DNA of 64,000 nucleotides, taken from Edaphochlamys debaryana (lineage: Eukaryota > Chlorophyta > Chlorophyceae > Chlamydomonadales). The stretch is taken from positions 434,001-498,000 of the forward strand of contig JAEHOE010000048.1 of the NCBI GenBank assembly GCA_016858145.1. The letters run 5' to 3'. The notes beneath the pieces were generated by a model, which was not told where the DNA came from, searched no databases, and was given only the letters and a program-made list of their open reading frames with translations. Position numbers and translations under genes: made by a program. Position 1 is the stretch's first letter. The number at the start of each line of letters is the position of its first letter. Positions 33,101 through 45,200 of the stretch are shown here, piece after piece.

Positions 33101-36100
33101 GGCTGCTCAGGTAGGCCACCAGCAAGGCCTGCTGCGGGCCCAGCGGTCCGAAATAGATGGTGCGGCCGCCGGGCTTGAGCAGCAGAAGCCTGGGGGTTGC
33201 ACAGGATGAGGGCCGAGCAACCACGGTGGTTTAGCTAATAGAGTAAAAGGGGTAGCACGCAGATGCCTTATCAAACGACCCCTGGTGCTCACTGGTCGAA
33301 CGCGTCCATGATCTCCCTGTTGGGCTGGTGGATGGTGCACACCACGGTGCGGCCCGTGGCCACTGTGTTGCGGACGGCGCGCATCACCATGCCGGCGGCA
33401 CGGCCGTCCAGGCCTGGGGGCGGGGGGCGGGGGTGGGTGGGGAGGTAAGGATAGAGCCAGCAGGGGGTAGGGCAGCACGTGTCGTCAATGCCCCACCGGA
33501 GGTCGGCTCGTCCATGAATACGATGGAGGGGTTGGCGACCAGCTCCACCTGCACGGAGAGTGGAGGCCGGGGGTGGAGGGCTTCGGTTATTAGGACGGGA
33601 CGATGGGAGACCGGGTGTGCCTAGGCCCAGGTTGCGTTCCTGAGGGCCCCACTGCAGGCCTGCGCCCAAGAGACTCCCGCTCACCGCAATGGTGAGGCGC
33701 TTGCGGGCCTCCGTGCTGAGGCCCCCGGTGCCGGGGGCGCCCACGAGGCGGTCCGCCAGGGGCGTCAGCTCCACCACCTGGGGGTGCGGGGCACGGAGCG
33801 AGGTGCAGCGGTGAGGACGGTTGAGGTGCTCGGCCGAGGTGTGCAGCACTGAACACCGAGGAGCAGAGTTGAGCCGGCAGGTGCTCCAAGCAAGGACGTG
33901 CGCACCTCCATCATGTCGCGCACAAACTCCCTCAGCTTGTCGTCCGGGAGCAGGTCGCTGCCCACACGCAGCCGGGCGGAGAAGATGAGGGCCTCCTCCA
34001 CGGTGGTCTGCGGGGATGAAAGGAGAAGCCAAACCGGTGGGGGACATAGGCAGGCAGCTAGAGTATCAGCAGCACAGTGGCCTGAGGAGCAAGGGGAGGG
34101 CCACGTGAGCAGATCGAGTGTTTGCCCAAGCCCATGCTCATACCGCCCCGAAGCCCTGTGTGCCGTGCTGCCCTAGTGCAGCCCTACTCACGAACGGGTT
34201 GTGCACGTCCACTTGCTCCACGTATCCCATCTGCCTCGCGAACTTGGACATGCGCTTGGGCGCTCCGTTGACCAGCTGCAGGCCCGACATGCGGCCGCCC
34301 GTCTTCCTGCCCGCCAGCACGTCCATCAGGGTGGTCTTGCCCGCCCCCGATGCGCCCATGAGGCTGGTCAGCACCCCCGGCTCGAACACGCCGCTGACCC
34401 GGTCAAGAAGCTGCAGCTCCTCCTTGGCTGTTGGGGGTGGGCGGGTGGTGCAAGGTGGGAAAGAAAGGCAGCTAAACGACAGGGAGGGACAGCTGGAAGG
34501 CAACCGCCGCCGAGTCTTGGAAAGCCCCGTCCTTGAGGTTGCCCGCAAGGCACCCCGTCGCGTCGCTCCATCCTCACCGGGCGTGACGAAGTAGCACACC
34601 TCTTTGAACGCCATCACCACGGGCCGAAAAGACATGCTGCCCCGCGGCTGCTCCGTCACCTGCCCCGAGCCACCGAGGCCGTTCGCGTGCGTCGCGGCGG
34701 CAGTAGCCGAGCTTCCCTTTCCGACTGTGATGATGGCAGCAGACTCCACGGGCGAAGGGGCGGCGGCGGCAGAGGGCAGCTGGGCGCGAGAGGGGCTGTG
34801 GCCGCCGGCCTCGGCGTGTGCGGGAGCGTGGGGGTGGTGGGGGGTGAGGTGGTGGATGATGTGCTGCAAGCTGGAGCGCACCAGCTGCAGGCTTATGCGC
34901 CGGGGCTCCTCGCCCTCGTCGTCGTTCTCGTACTCCGGTCCGCGCCACGAGCGCAGCGCTGTGGGCGGAAGCAAGAGAGGGTTGGGGATGGCAGAGCCAA
35001 GAAGGGGTGGGGCGGGGACAGCCGCTTGAGTCGGGGCAGCGCAGGGTGGGGAGGAGTCGGGCAACGTGGTGAGCGCTGCGGTCTGAGGCCACGCCTCGTT
35101 ACTTGCGATGAGGCCAGCCTCGAACCCCTAGCCAGGCTTGCGCATGCCGCTCCATCGACAGTCCCAGAGCAAAACCCCCCAGCCGGCCGGGCCCAGGCCC
35201 AGGCCCAGGCCCAGCAGCCCCACTCACGGCCCAGCTGTGCCAGCGCCACCGCCTGCAGCGCCACCTGCAGCAGCGAGAAGCCCAGGACGTAGCCCACGCC
35301 GCCCCACACCCAACTCCAGTCTGTTGGGCGCAAGGGATGCAAAGGCGCAATAGGTGGGAAGGGTTTTGGGGTTAGGGGAGGCTTGGGGAGGCTTGGGGAT
35401 GGTGAGTTGCGGGGGCAGGTGGGGTGCGTGGTTGGCCCTGGCGTGATGCGTACCCGTCTTGAAGCCGCGGAATGCGAGCTGCTCCTGGCCAACGGTCAGG
35501 CCGTTCGGGCCCATGGGCCAGTTGGACGAGCTCATCTCCGTGATCAGCATGGACCTGTACGGCAGCAGATCGTACCAAGGCATTATGAGCGAACGTACGG
35601 CACCTTGGAAACGGGTGCAGGCAATAGAGCGAGCACTGCTCGTGCGGGACCGGCTCTGAGCGCACCTGTATCCCCAGGACATGGGAGTCAGCCAGTGCAC
35701 CCTGAGGGGCAGGACACAAGCAAAGCAACAGATAAGAGGACGGGAGCATGCGAGCGTCAGCACACCACACACAGGACCAGCAGGTGCAAAGGCAGGCCAG
35801 ACCACGCTCCCCCCCGCAACCCCCGGCTGGATGGCTTGCGGCCGTCTAGTTGCTCTGCTGAACGCACCAGATCCACCAGCCGGGGATGTTCGAGCTGGCG
35901 ATAGGGAAGCCCGAGACCAGCAAGGAGCAGACCATGATGACGGCGCCTAGGCCCTGCGCGGAAGTTGATAGCCAGGCGCGAAAGTTGACGGAAATTCCTT
36001 TCTTGCAGCACCACAACGCTCTGATACGACATGAACCGGATAGCAGGGACGGCGCGCGGGCTGGGCGTGGGGTGAGGGGGGGCCAGCTGAGCCCACAGCG

Positions 36101-39100
36101 GTTGAGCCTAGGGCCCCCGCTCCCACCGCTCCCACAGCAGCGCATCCTGGCACTCCGTCCAACCGCCTTCGCAGCACCGCACCTGGGTCATGGACTCGTT
36201 GCGCAGCAGCGCCGACAGCAGCTGGAACGTGGACTGCGAGTAGACGCCCGCGCACACCAGGTCCAGGAACATGATGAAGAACCTGTACGGCATACACAAC
36301 ACATGTACGGCAAGGTTGTACGACTCCACACGGTCTGCAAGCACACCATGCCATGCCCAGACACATGGGACTCGCCAGCACGCCCCACTTTGCGACCCCC
36401 ACGCCGCCGCATGCGTGTACCGGTAATAGGCGCTTCCGCACCTGCCGGCCTCGTTTACGAAGTCCACAGACCAGTAGATGACGAGCATGATGAAGGCCGC
36501 GGACAGTAGGATCTCGGGCAGCCGCATGACCATGTTGGCGACTGGGAGGGCGGGCGGGTGGGGTGGGTGGATGGATGGGAGGGCGACCAGATGAGGGTGG
36601 GCAGGGAAGGCCAAGGAGACGGGTGGGAGTATCGGCGCGGCGGCCCGCAGGAATGGTTCCCAGGAGTCGGCTCCAGTTCAGTTTAGATTCTCACCGGCGT
36701 AGGATGCGGCCGAGTAGAAGCGGTGGTCACGCTGCTTATAGAAGACAGGCAGCCGGGAGCAGTAGATGGGCGTGAAGTTGAAGCCGCTCTGCGGGAGATG
36801 GGGGACACGCGGGGACCCTTGCTGCAGCCGTGCAGATGCAACAGGTGTGAGCTCGACAGGTGGTCAACTTTGTTGTGATGCCAAGTGAGAAACGGTTCGC
36901 CCTCGTGGTCCGGACCGTCCGAATCCTTCCACGTGGAACGGGTGTGTGGGCCCCATGCCCGGCTGGACGCTCTGTTGATGCTTGATGGTAGCTGAGGACA
37001 CAGTATCTATCCGTATGGTTAGGATCCCCGCATCCTGCGCTGGGCTTACGGCGTACAGGGCCATGTAGGTGAAGAAGAGCGCGGAGATGTAGAGGTTGGC
37101 GTCCTCGGCCGTGTCGTGGGAGAGGTTGGCGAAGGCGGTGGCGACCTGGGCAGAGGGCCAGCGGGACCAACAGGGCTTGCGTTGTCAACACCTCAGGGCC
37201 ATACCCTCTGGCCGCGTCCCCAGGTCCCCAGGCCTGTCCCAAGTCTGGCGGCAGGGAGTCCTAGTGCCCCTTCCCCAGAGCTGCTGTCCCCGGTCCCCCG
37301 TTCCCAGTCCTCAGGGTCCGCTCACAAGGAACGCGTTGAACAAAGCGCTGAAGAGCTGCCCCGCCAGGTAGGCCTTGCCGCGCTTCCACAGCAGCGCCTC
37401 GCGGGCCAGCACGGTGGCCCACATGCGCCACGTGGACGTGCCGTACTTGCTCTTGCGCAGTACGAGCTCCTCCAGCTCGTGCGTGTACGGCGGCTGGGCC
37501 ACCAGCGCGGCCTGCGCCCGGCCCTCCTCACTCTCCTCAAAGCGCTGAGGGAGGCATCGAGGGGGGTTACGCCGCGTGGATGGCATGCTGAGAGGACCAA
37601 CCAGGCCTAGATCGATGAAGTCAGCGCGTGGGGCCTCCCCGTTCCTCCCCAGCCGACTCACCCGCCGCATGCGCCTAGGCGACACCCACTTGTGCCCGGT
37701 CCAGGCGGGCACGGGCGCGCCCGGCAGCGCCTGCACCCTGAACCTGGCCTGGTCCTCCGGTGTGGCCACCACCTCCTGCGCAAAGTCCGCCAGGGTCTGC
37801 TGCGGCAGCGGCGCCAGGCCCAGGCCCCCGAAGAAGCCCTGCAGCGCCTCCACGGGGCCGTGGAACACGATGCGGCCCGCGGACAGCAGCAGCACGTCGT
37901 GGAAGCAGGACACGACCTCCGGGGAGGGCTGGAGCAGCGAGGTCATGATCGTGACCTGGGTCGGGGGTAAGCACACAGTGGGAGCATTTTAGGAGGGTTG
38001 AGTTCGCTACTGTAGTGATGGGTCGACCCTCCCTGCAAGTCGGCTCGCCAAGCCACGAAGCGCCACTCACGTTGCTCTGCTCGCACATGTTGCGGAGCGA
38101 CCTCGTGATGGCCAGGGCGGACTGCGCGTCCAGGCCGTTGGTAATTTCGTCCTGCGTACGGCAGATGGGGTGTACGGCAGTCAGCACCGTAGTAGTGCAC
38201 TAGCTAGCCACACATGAAAGTGTACTGCAAGGCACCACCCCTGGCCCGCCCCTCACCATCATCATGACGTTGGACAGCCCCACCGCCATCTCGCCTGCAG
38301 GAAGATGGAGGCAGCCGGCAGTAGTCGGCATACCAAGGGACAGAGGGGCAGCTGCAACCCTTGCACGCGATCTGTTCCGAACCCACCGACGGTGACTCGG
38401 CGCTTCTGCCCCCCGCTGATGCCCTTGAGCATGTCGTTGCCAACCACCGTGTCCATCACGTGCTCGTTGTCGATGGCCAGCATACGGGCCATGGCCTGCC
38501 GTACCACACAGTACGACACGTTGCGGTTAGCGCTTAGTCATGCCTTGGAAGCCGGCAGTTGCAAGCGGGGACTGGGTGTCATGACGGGCTCACCTGCACG
38601 ACGGCGCGCGAGGCGGCGGGCCCCGTGGACAGGCCCAGCAGGAGGGCGAGGTGGGGGTCGTTGGGCTGCAGCCCCGCCTCCGCCTCCTTCTGCACCAGCA
38701 GCCGGTGCAGCCCTGCGCAGCGGAGGGCGGGCAAGCGAGGGGTCACACATGCTGACAGGTACATGGCTCACTCGAGCATTCAGACACAGGACTTGCGTGC
38801 GGGGCCCTCTCGTGTTCACCCCTGTCGTGACCGTTGCAGCGCACCCACATTTCGCAATGCCTGGGCCCTGGCACTCCGCCGCGAAGTTCAGGGTCTCCGC
38901 CACGGTCAGCTCCGGCAGGTGGTTCTCCGTCTGGCCCACGTAGGTGGCCGCACGTGTGATCTCGAAGGCCTGACGGGGGTTGGCAAGGGGCACAGCGCTC
39001 AATTGACAACGTGCGGATGAGGCATCCAAACAGCGTGTGTCGGCGCTCTCACCCCATTAACACCCGACCCGGCCTGGCGCCCATACACCTCCCGACCCAC

Positions 39101-40339
39101 TTGGCCGCCACCCCCGCACAATTTGAAGGACCACCCCGCGGAAACCCACCGATCCGTCCGCCGGCTTGCCGTTGTACAGCACCGAGCCCTGCACCTTGAT
39201 CCGCCCGTGCCGCCGAACCACGGTCGCCGCCGGGTCCGCGCCCCGGCCCACGCACCGCGCCGCCGCCAGGGCCGCCGACGCCGCTCCCTCCGTGGGCGGC
39301 ACCAGCTGCCCCGCCAGCGCCTTGAGCAGCGTGCTGCGCCCCGAGCCGGGGGGGCCCAGGAGCAGCGTCATGCGACCCGGCCGCAGCACGCCGCTGCCGG
39401 CGTCGAGGATCACACGGTTGGGCGGAGGCCTGGACGGAGTGCCGGCCGGGGCCTTGCCCGCGGGCGGTGTTATAAGTGGTACTGTGGGAGGAGCCTCCTT
39501 GGCGCTGTCGCGACGGAGGCAGGCGCTGATTGCCGAGCCGGCGCGGCGCAGGGCTTGGGGCACGGGCTGAAGGTGGAGGGGAGGAAAGCGGGGGCGGGGT
39601 CAGGGAGCTGAAGGTGCTCTTCATTACCCCTAGGGCTCTAGGAGCGCTAATCATTTGCCACCGTACATAAATCACGTCGGCTCACTTTGCCGCTCCAGCC
39701 CTTGGGTGCCCTGTCCACAGGCTATGCCGCTCCAGCCCTTGGGTGCCCTGTCCACAGGCTGTGCCAGGGCTGCTATGCCCCAAGCCCACCTACATGTGCG
39801 GGTGTCCCCTGAGTGACCGGACTCCTGCCTACCCTTGGCGGGTCCGTGAGCTCCACATGCAGATCCGTCCAGCGGACCTCAACCCCGGGCATGGTGAGGC
39901 CGGCCCTGTGGGGGAGGAGTCGAGCGTGGCAGAACGAGCGCAGACTTCATGGGGGCACGACACGCTGTTAGGGCACACGGAAAGAGCGTCTGCGCCTTCC
40001 TCGCCTCCCAGGCGCCCGCCGCGTGCGCACCTCTGCATGCGGTCATTTAGCTTGCTCACGATCTTGAAGTTGTCGCGCTCGCCATCTGGTGGGGGCGCAT
40101 TGCGAGCAAGGCGCGTAAACCCGCGGCGACATGTACAACGCAAATGACCGGGACCTGCTGGCAGCAACCCCGCCAGCAATGCCCTTGCGGAAAGCATTGG
40201 TTATCTGGGCTAGCTGCTCACCGGTGATTGCCGCGATGACCTTGTTCAGGTCTCCACGGGTCGGGATGCGAGGCAGCGTGGATGGTACCGGCGACTCAAG
40301 CGAAAGAGAGTCTGCTCCACTGTCGCCCGCATTGGCCAT
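30119..40339 (-). CDS. PDR: Full-size PDR-type ABCG transporter (1542 residues)
   Basis: Thirty-five exons keep one frame: 40339-40222, 40085-40031, 39905-39833, 39566-39150, 38969-38849, 38712-38594, 38495-38387, 38294-38257, 38151-38071, 37955-37662, 37544-37326, 37145-37050, 36788-36695, 36541-36442, 36282-36183, 35953-35868, 35701-35666, 35554-35454, 35320-35228, 34958-34578, 34427-34192, 34007-33906, 33777-33685, 33548-33497, 33413-33293, 33189-32683, 32565-32476, 32329-32248, 32003-31963, 31786-31696, 31450-31392, 31256-31215, 31005-30887, 30777-30731, 30334-30119. The order is NBD1-TMD1-NBD2-TMD2, the reverse layout of the pleiotropic-drug-resistance family, which exports lipophilic compounds across the plasma membrane using ATP. 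NBD1: [11 protein letters not shown] (Walker A, Arg at 159 instead of Lys), [26 protein letters not shown]2: [10 protein letters not shown] (Lys 941), [25 protein letters not shown]2 ends [19 protein letters not shown]. Confidence 0.95.
39150..39566 (-). other. ABC transporter exon 4: first nucleotide-binding domain with altered Walker A
   Basis: The exon reads GGC-TCG-GGG-CGC-AGC-ACG at the P-loop, giving GSGRST. The invariant Walker A Lys, which contacts the ATP beta and gamma phosphates, is Arg (codon CGC). Flanking residues (LLLGPP before, LLKALAG after) are canonical, so this is not a frame error. Confidence 0.85.
39688..39761. repeat. 37-bp tandem duplication in an ABC transporter intron
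   Basis: Two adjacent copies (39688-39724 and 39725-39761) start TGCCGCTCCAGCCCTTGGG; only the last base differs (A against G). The near identity suggests a recent duplication. It lies in the intron between exons 3 and 4. Confidence 0.9.
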
Positions 40340-42223
40340 TGTGACTTTTGCTTACTGGTTTCTGCAAGGGGCCGTTAGCGCGTTGGGGTTCAGGTTTAGG
40401 CGACCATGGTTGGGGAGGTCGAGGGCCTCGCTTTCGTAAGGTAGAGCGCTTATAGGTGGTATGCTGCTGTGGCAGTAAGTGGCACAGTGTTAATGAGTTC
40501 GGGCGGCGTCGTGTTTAAATGGCCAGGCTCAGACCCGTCAAAGAGCGTCACCAAGCTTGCTCCGTGAGGCCTGTCCGCCCAGAAACCGGACCAGCCTCAC
40601 CGCCGGTCAGTCCGTTACGCCCCGTCTCTTTTCGTTGATCACCACATCCTTCATCGCGATTTGCTCATCCTCACAGGCGTCTTCGCCGTCCGCCCAGCCC
40701 CCGCCACGACCCCACACGCAGCATCGTCCAAACCCGTGCCGGCACGCACCTCCAGGCCGTGCACAGCCAGCTCCGCGCCAGCCAGCTCTGTGCCGGCTGC
40801 CGATTATCATCAATATGACCCGCTGGTGCGTGCGTGTCGCGGCCGTCGCCTTGCCGGTCAGAGTCGGAAGCATGTGTTGTCGACCCTCCGGAAGCGTGCT
40901 GCAGCTCTGGTACAAATCGCCCCAGGTATGCCTTGCACACGGTGAATCGCGCGACAGGCTAAATACACAGCGTGCGCAAGCCATGTTGCTCGATTTCAAA
41001 TGTGACACTTGCAGCAAGCAGCAAGGGGGCTCCAATGTGTGTCTACGCGATGTTATGAATCCGTCGAGATATCTCTTGTGTGTAGCTGCGCAGTCAACAC
41101 GCCAGTCGACTGGCCCCCGGCCAATCCCCCCCGCCATCCCCCCTGCCCCCGCCCATCCTGGCGCGCTGTTCTGGCCCGGCTCCCCATCATCCCACCGTCA
41201 GTCGTGCAGTGCAGCTGCCGCAAGGGTTCCCGCTATTGTGCCCATGGTGATTTGCAGTGTGGCCAGGAATCCCAAGTTTCTACGTGGCTGCGCCTGGCCC
41301 AGGGTGGCCCTTGGTCTGTCCACGCCTCATACCCACTCTGTCAACAGGTCCCCCTGAACCCTGCTCCTTTGACCTCCCATGCTCGTGGGCAACTGGGGCA
41401 GTGGTGCTTGCGAGCATCCAACTGTCCCCGCTTTCTGGCAGCCTCCCCTGTCCTGGCGTGTTCCACGTTCAGTTGCTGCTCGTGAAGTGTGCTCGTCTGC
41501 GCCCAGTAGTGCTCAAGCCCCAGCCCCATGATTTGAGGGCATGTAAGTCTGCTGCGCATACCGCTCCGTGTAGTGCTAGATAGCCCTCTTGCTAGTGCAC
41601 TGCATGGAGGCTATGCCCTCCGATCCCAAGGTCAGCAGAGAGTTCGCCGAGTTGACTAAGCCGACCCATTCCTGCCTGACAAGCCTCCCCCACACCCCCA
41701 CACCCGCCTCACCCCGTCCCACTTCAACAGTCACCCGGCGCTTGCAGGGTGCGATTCCCCTGCAAGGGCCGCCACCATTCCATACCATACCTCTCGCTGC
41801 TGACCTCATCAGAGCAGAAAGCTAGCGGTCAGCAGAACTCCTAGCCAAGCCATTGCGTCAGCTCGAAGGTAAGGAATCCAAGGCAAGTGTCAAGACCGTG
41901 GATCACGGGGAATGCGCTATGGCCCCCCGCGACCAGTATCCTGCAATCACCCTTCTGGCCTTCTCCACTGCCCCTAATCGAACGTTCCCGCCGTTCCCCA
42001 TGACTGTCCGCCCCGCATCACTCTCCGAGCGTCCGCGGCCCCAGCGGTCAGCACACCCTGCTGCCCTCCCCTCGGCGTCCCCGCTTGACCATATACACTG
42101 CTGTTTGCTTCCCGGCTGGCCCCGGAGCACCGTGCGAACGCTACACTCTGCATCAATCCCCACCTACTCGGCGGGCCAAGAGTATCAACGCCCTTCATGC
42201 TTCGCCCCGACCGTGCCATCTGC
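40340..42223. other. 1.9 kb intergenic region, ABC transporter upstream and CNB gene 3' end
   Basis: This is the longest gene-free stretch. An 801-bp open frame on the + strand (40557-41357) has no recognisable domain, mixed composition and no clear splice partners; I do not call it a gene. The region before 40560 should hold the transporter promoter. I see no TATA box or repeat. Confidence 0.5.
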
Positions 42224-45200
42224 TTATGGCGGCATCCCGTTAAGCGCACTGAGAGCCTGCCGCATCTCCTGCCGGCCGCCGCCGTACGTACCGGCAGGCG
42301 GCGCGGGAACCGGCGGCGCCGTACCAAAACTGCCCGTTGAGCCGGGCGTGAACGTATTGTGCGACACCGGCATCATGTTGAGCGCCGCCGCCGCCGCCGC
42401 CACTGGCAGGGATGCCGCCGGCGGCGCGGCGGCGCCGCCACGCTGGAGCTGACGCAGCATGGATCCATCCCAGCTGGCACGCATGCGCGGCGGGCCACCA
42501 CGTGGCCCTGATCGGATGGGGCCGGTTCCGGATCCAGATCCATCCGGTCCAGCAGTTGCGGCAGCGGTGGCAGCAAGGGCAGTAGCCGAAGGGCCACGCA
42601 TGGATCCCGAGTGGCCCAGGATCTGATCGATCGACGCCAGCCCGGGTACGGCACTGGCCCTAGGCGCGGAGGCCGCCGCCGCCAGTGCCGCCGCCGCGGC
42701 TTCCTTTGCCGCCACGGCGGCAGCGCCGCCGCCAGCCAACCTCGTTCGAGGCGACTGCGCCGCCGCCGTTGCGGCGCCGGCGCCGATCCAGTTGTTCGCG
42801 AGCGCCTGCGCCGCCGCCACCGACGGCAGGGCCTGCGAGCCGCTCTGGAAGGGAGAATCGTTCCCAAAGCTGAGGCTGCCGGACCCGTTGTACGACATAC
42901 GCATGGGCCGCTGGGGGCTGTGGATGCCGGGGGTGGAGGCGCCGCTGCCGCGGCCCGACCCGGCGCCGCCAGGGATCCCCGCCGCCAGGACCATCTTGGC
43001 CAGGGACCCGCTGGGACCGCCGCTGGCCAGAAGCGGCAGCGCGCTGCCCTTTGTGGGGACGATGCCGCCGCCCGCAGAGAGGCCGCCGCCAAAGGAAAGG
43101 CCCCCGCCAACGGAAAGGCCGCCGGCGGTGGAGAGGCCGCCAGACCCTGACAGGTGGCTGTGGATTGGGGGCGCAGAGACGCCGCCAGCGGAGCTGAGAG
43201 GCTCGGGTGGCGGCGGTGCGGCGGCGGCGCCGTCTTGGTCAAAGGATTCGACGCTTAGTAATGAGGTGCGGTGGTTGGATGTACGGCGCTCCATGGATTC
43301 GAGGCGGGAGATGAAGGTGCCACCGCCGTACAACGCGTTGGCTGCGGCGGTGGTGGCGAACGCCGATGACGGCGGCGCCGCACCGCCACCCGTCGAGAGG
43401 GTGGGAAGGCCCTGCATGGGACGAACAGACAAGAGGCGCTTCCGTGAGCGATTGAAGGCTATCACGCAAGAACACAACCTTCCACACACTCAAAGCCTAA
43501 GATGGGCGGGATGGGTCGGGCGCCGACCTCAGGCTTTTGGTTCCGTATCTATGGCCGGCTAGTCACCGCTCCTCCGACTCCCTGGCTCATGCGAGCAGCC
43601 CTTGACACACAAACCCTGAGACACCCCGGCTCATGCGAGCAGCCCTTCACACACAAACCCTGAGACACCCTGGCTCATGCGAGCAGCCCTTCACACACAA
43701 ACCCGCAACCCTTGCGCCTCCCCTAGCCTCCCTCTCCACAGCTGCCCAAGCCGCGATGACTCACCGACGAACTGACACGTGCAGGCGACGGCGCCCGTAC
43801 GAACATGGTGCCGTACGCGCCCGTCGACTGGCTGTGCCCCACGCCGCCGAACCTTGATCCGCTCAGCGACGTACGCAGAACCCGGGGCTTGGCCGGGGCC
43901 CGGCCGCCGCCCCCCGCCGCCTGCATCAGCGACTGCCACGAGTCGTTGCCGCCCGGCCCGGCCGTGTTGGAGAGGTATAGGTCCATCTCTCCCGGCGTCA
44001 TGGATTCGTACTTGGCCTGCATGGCCATGGCCGCTGAGGTCTGGGGCGCGGGCCTGGCTGGGCCCGCGTTGCCCTCGAGGTCCTCCGCAACCTGCACGGG
44101 CCAGGGGCCAGGAGCCAGGGTCAAGCTTACACAACTCACGAGCTTAGCAGCAACCGGTTATCATACCATACATAGCCGACAAGGCCTTGCTTAGCAGTGA
44201 CGAGCAGGTTGTTGCCACGGCGGAAAACAATAGCTGCACACGAAGCTTTGCTCACCTGCGGCAGCGTCTGCGCCCGTACGCTATCTGCGGCCGCCGGGGA
44301 CCCCGGCTGCGCCGGGGAGCCCAGCGCCGCCGCCCGCTCGCCCCCCAGCAGGCTCAGGCGCCGCGTGCGATCCGCCGCCACAATCGCCGCGTAGCCAGCG
44401 GCCGGGCTGCCGGCAGGCGGCAGCCCGCTGAGGCTACCCCTGGGCGTGAGGGAACCACCAGTAGGCGGCAGCGCGGCGGGGCTGCCTGGGGCCGCCGCCC
44501 CGGCGGCGGTGGGCGTGCTGGGGCCGGAACCGGGTGCGCCGCCCACGCCTGAGAAGCTCTCGCGGGGGCCCGTGACCGTGAGCCGGCGCTCGGGGGTGGA
44601 GGTGCCGCTGTGGGCGCCGCCTCCGCCAGTGGCGGCACTGCCCAGCAGCGCGGCGGTGCGGGGGTTGCTCAGCGTCTGCGGGGCGTGCACAGCGCTCAAT
44701 ACTTTATCCTGCACTGCTCCGACTTCAGACGCTCGACACTAGCGCATCACTACAAGGCGCCCCCTGCAAGTGCTGCAGAGCCCCCTGCTGAGATTCGAAA
44801 GCCCACACGCACCTTGAAGCCCATCTGCTCCAGGAACTCGACCGGCCGGGGCGGCGGCGGCCGAGGCAGCGGCATGGACGCCGCACTGCCCAGACCGGGG
44901 CTCCCAACCACGGCGTACGCGGCGCCCGCGCCCACGCCGCTCGCACTGGCCAGCGCCGCCGCCAGCGCCGCCGCGCCGCCGGCGTCCCGCGCCGCCTGCT
45001 CCTGGGCGGCCGCGGCGGCGGCCGCGGCGCCCTGCGGCCCCAGGGCGTGCAGGGAGGAGGCCTGCAGCTGCGCGCGGCGAAGGCCCAGGGCCTCGCGGCG
45101 GAGGTCGGCGAAGGGCGGCAGCGCGGAGCGGAGGTAGAAGAACTTGTGCAGCAGGGCCCTGGGCGGGAGGGAGTGTTGAGGGGAGAAGGGAAGGCAGTGG

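Noticed and set aside
37662..37955. Missing H-loop His in NBD1 of the transporter (TSLLQPSPE) as a new defect
   Set aside because: PDR proteins generally have SLLQP-type sequence at this place in NBD1, so it is a family trait, not a peculiarity of this gene.
40557..41357. A 266-codon open frame on the + strand in the 1.9 kb gap
   Set aside because: It has no recognisable domain, mixed composition with scattered Cys and Pro, and no conserved motif or splice context; GC-rich DNA gives such frames by chance.
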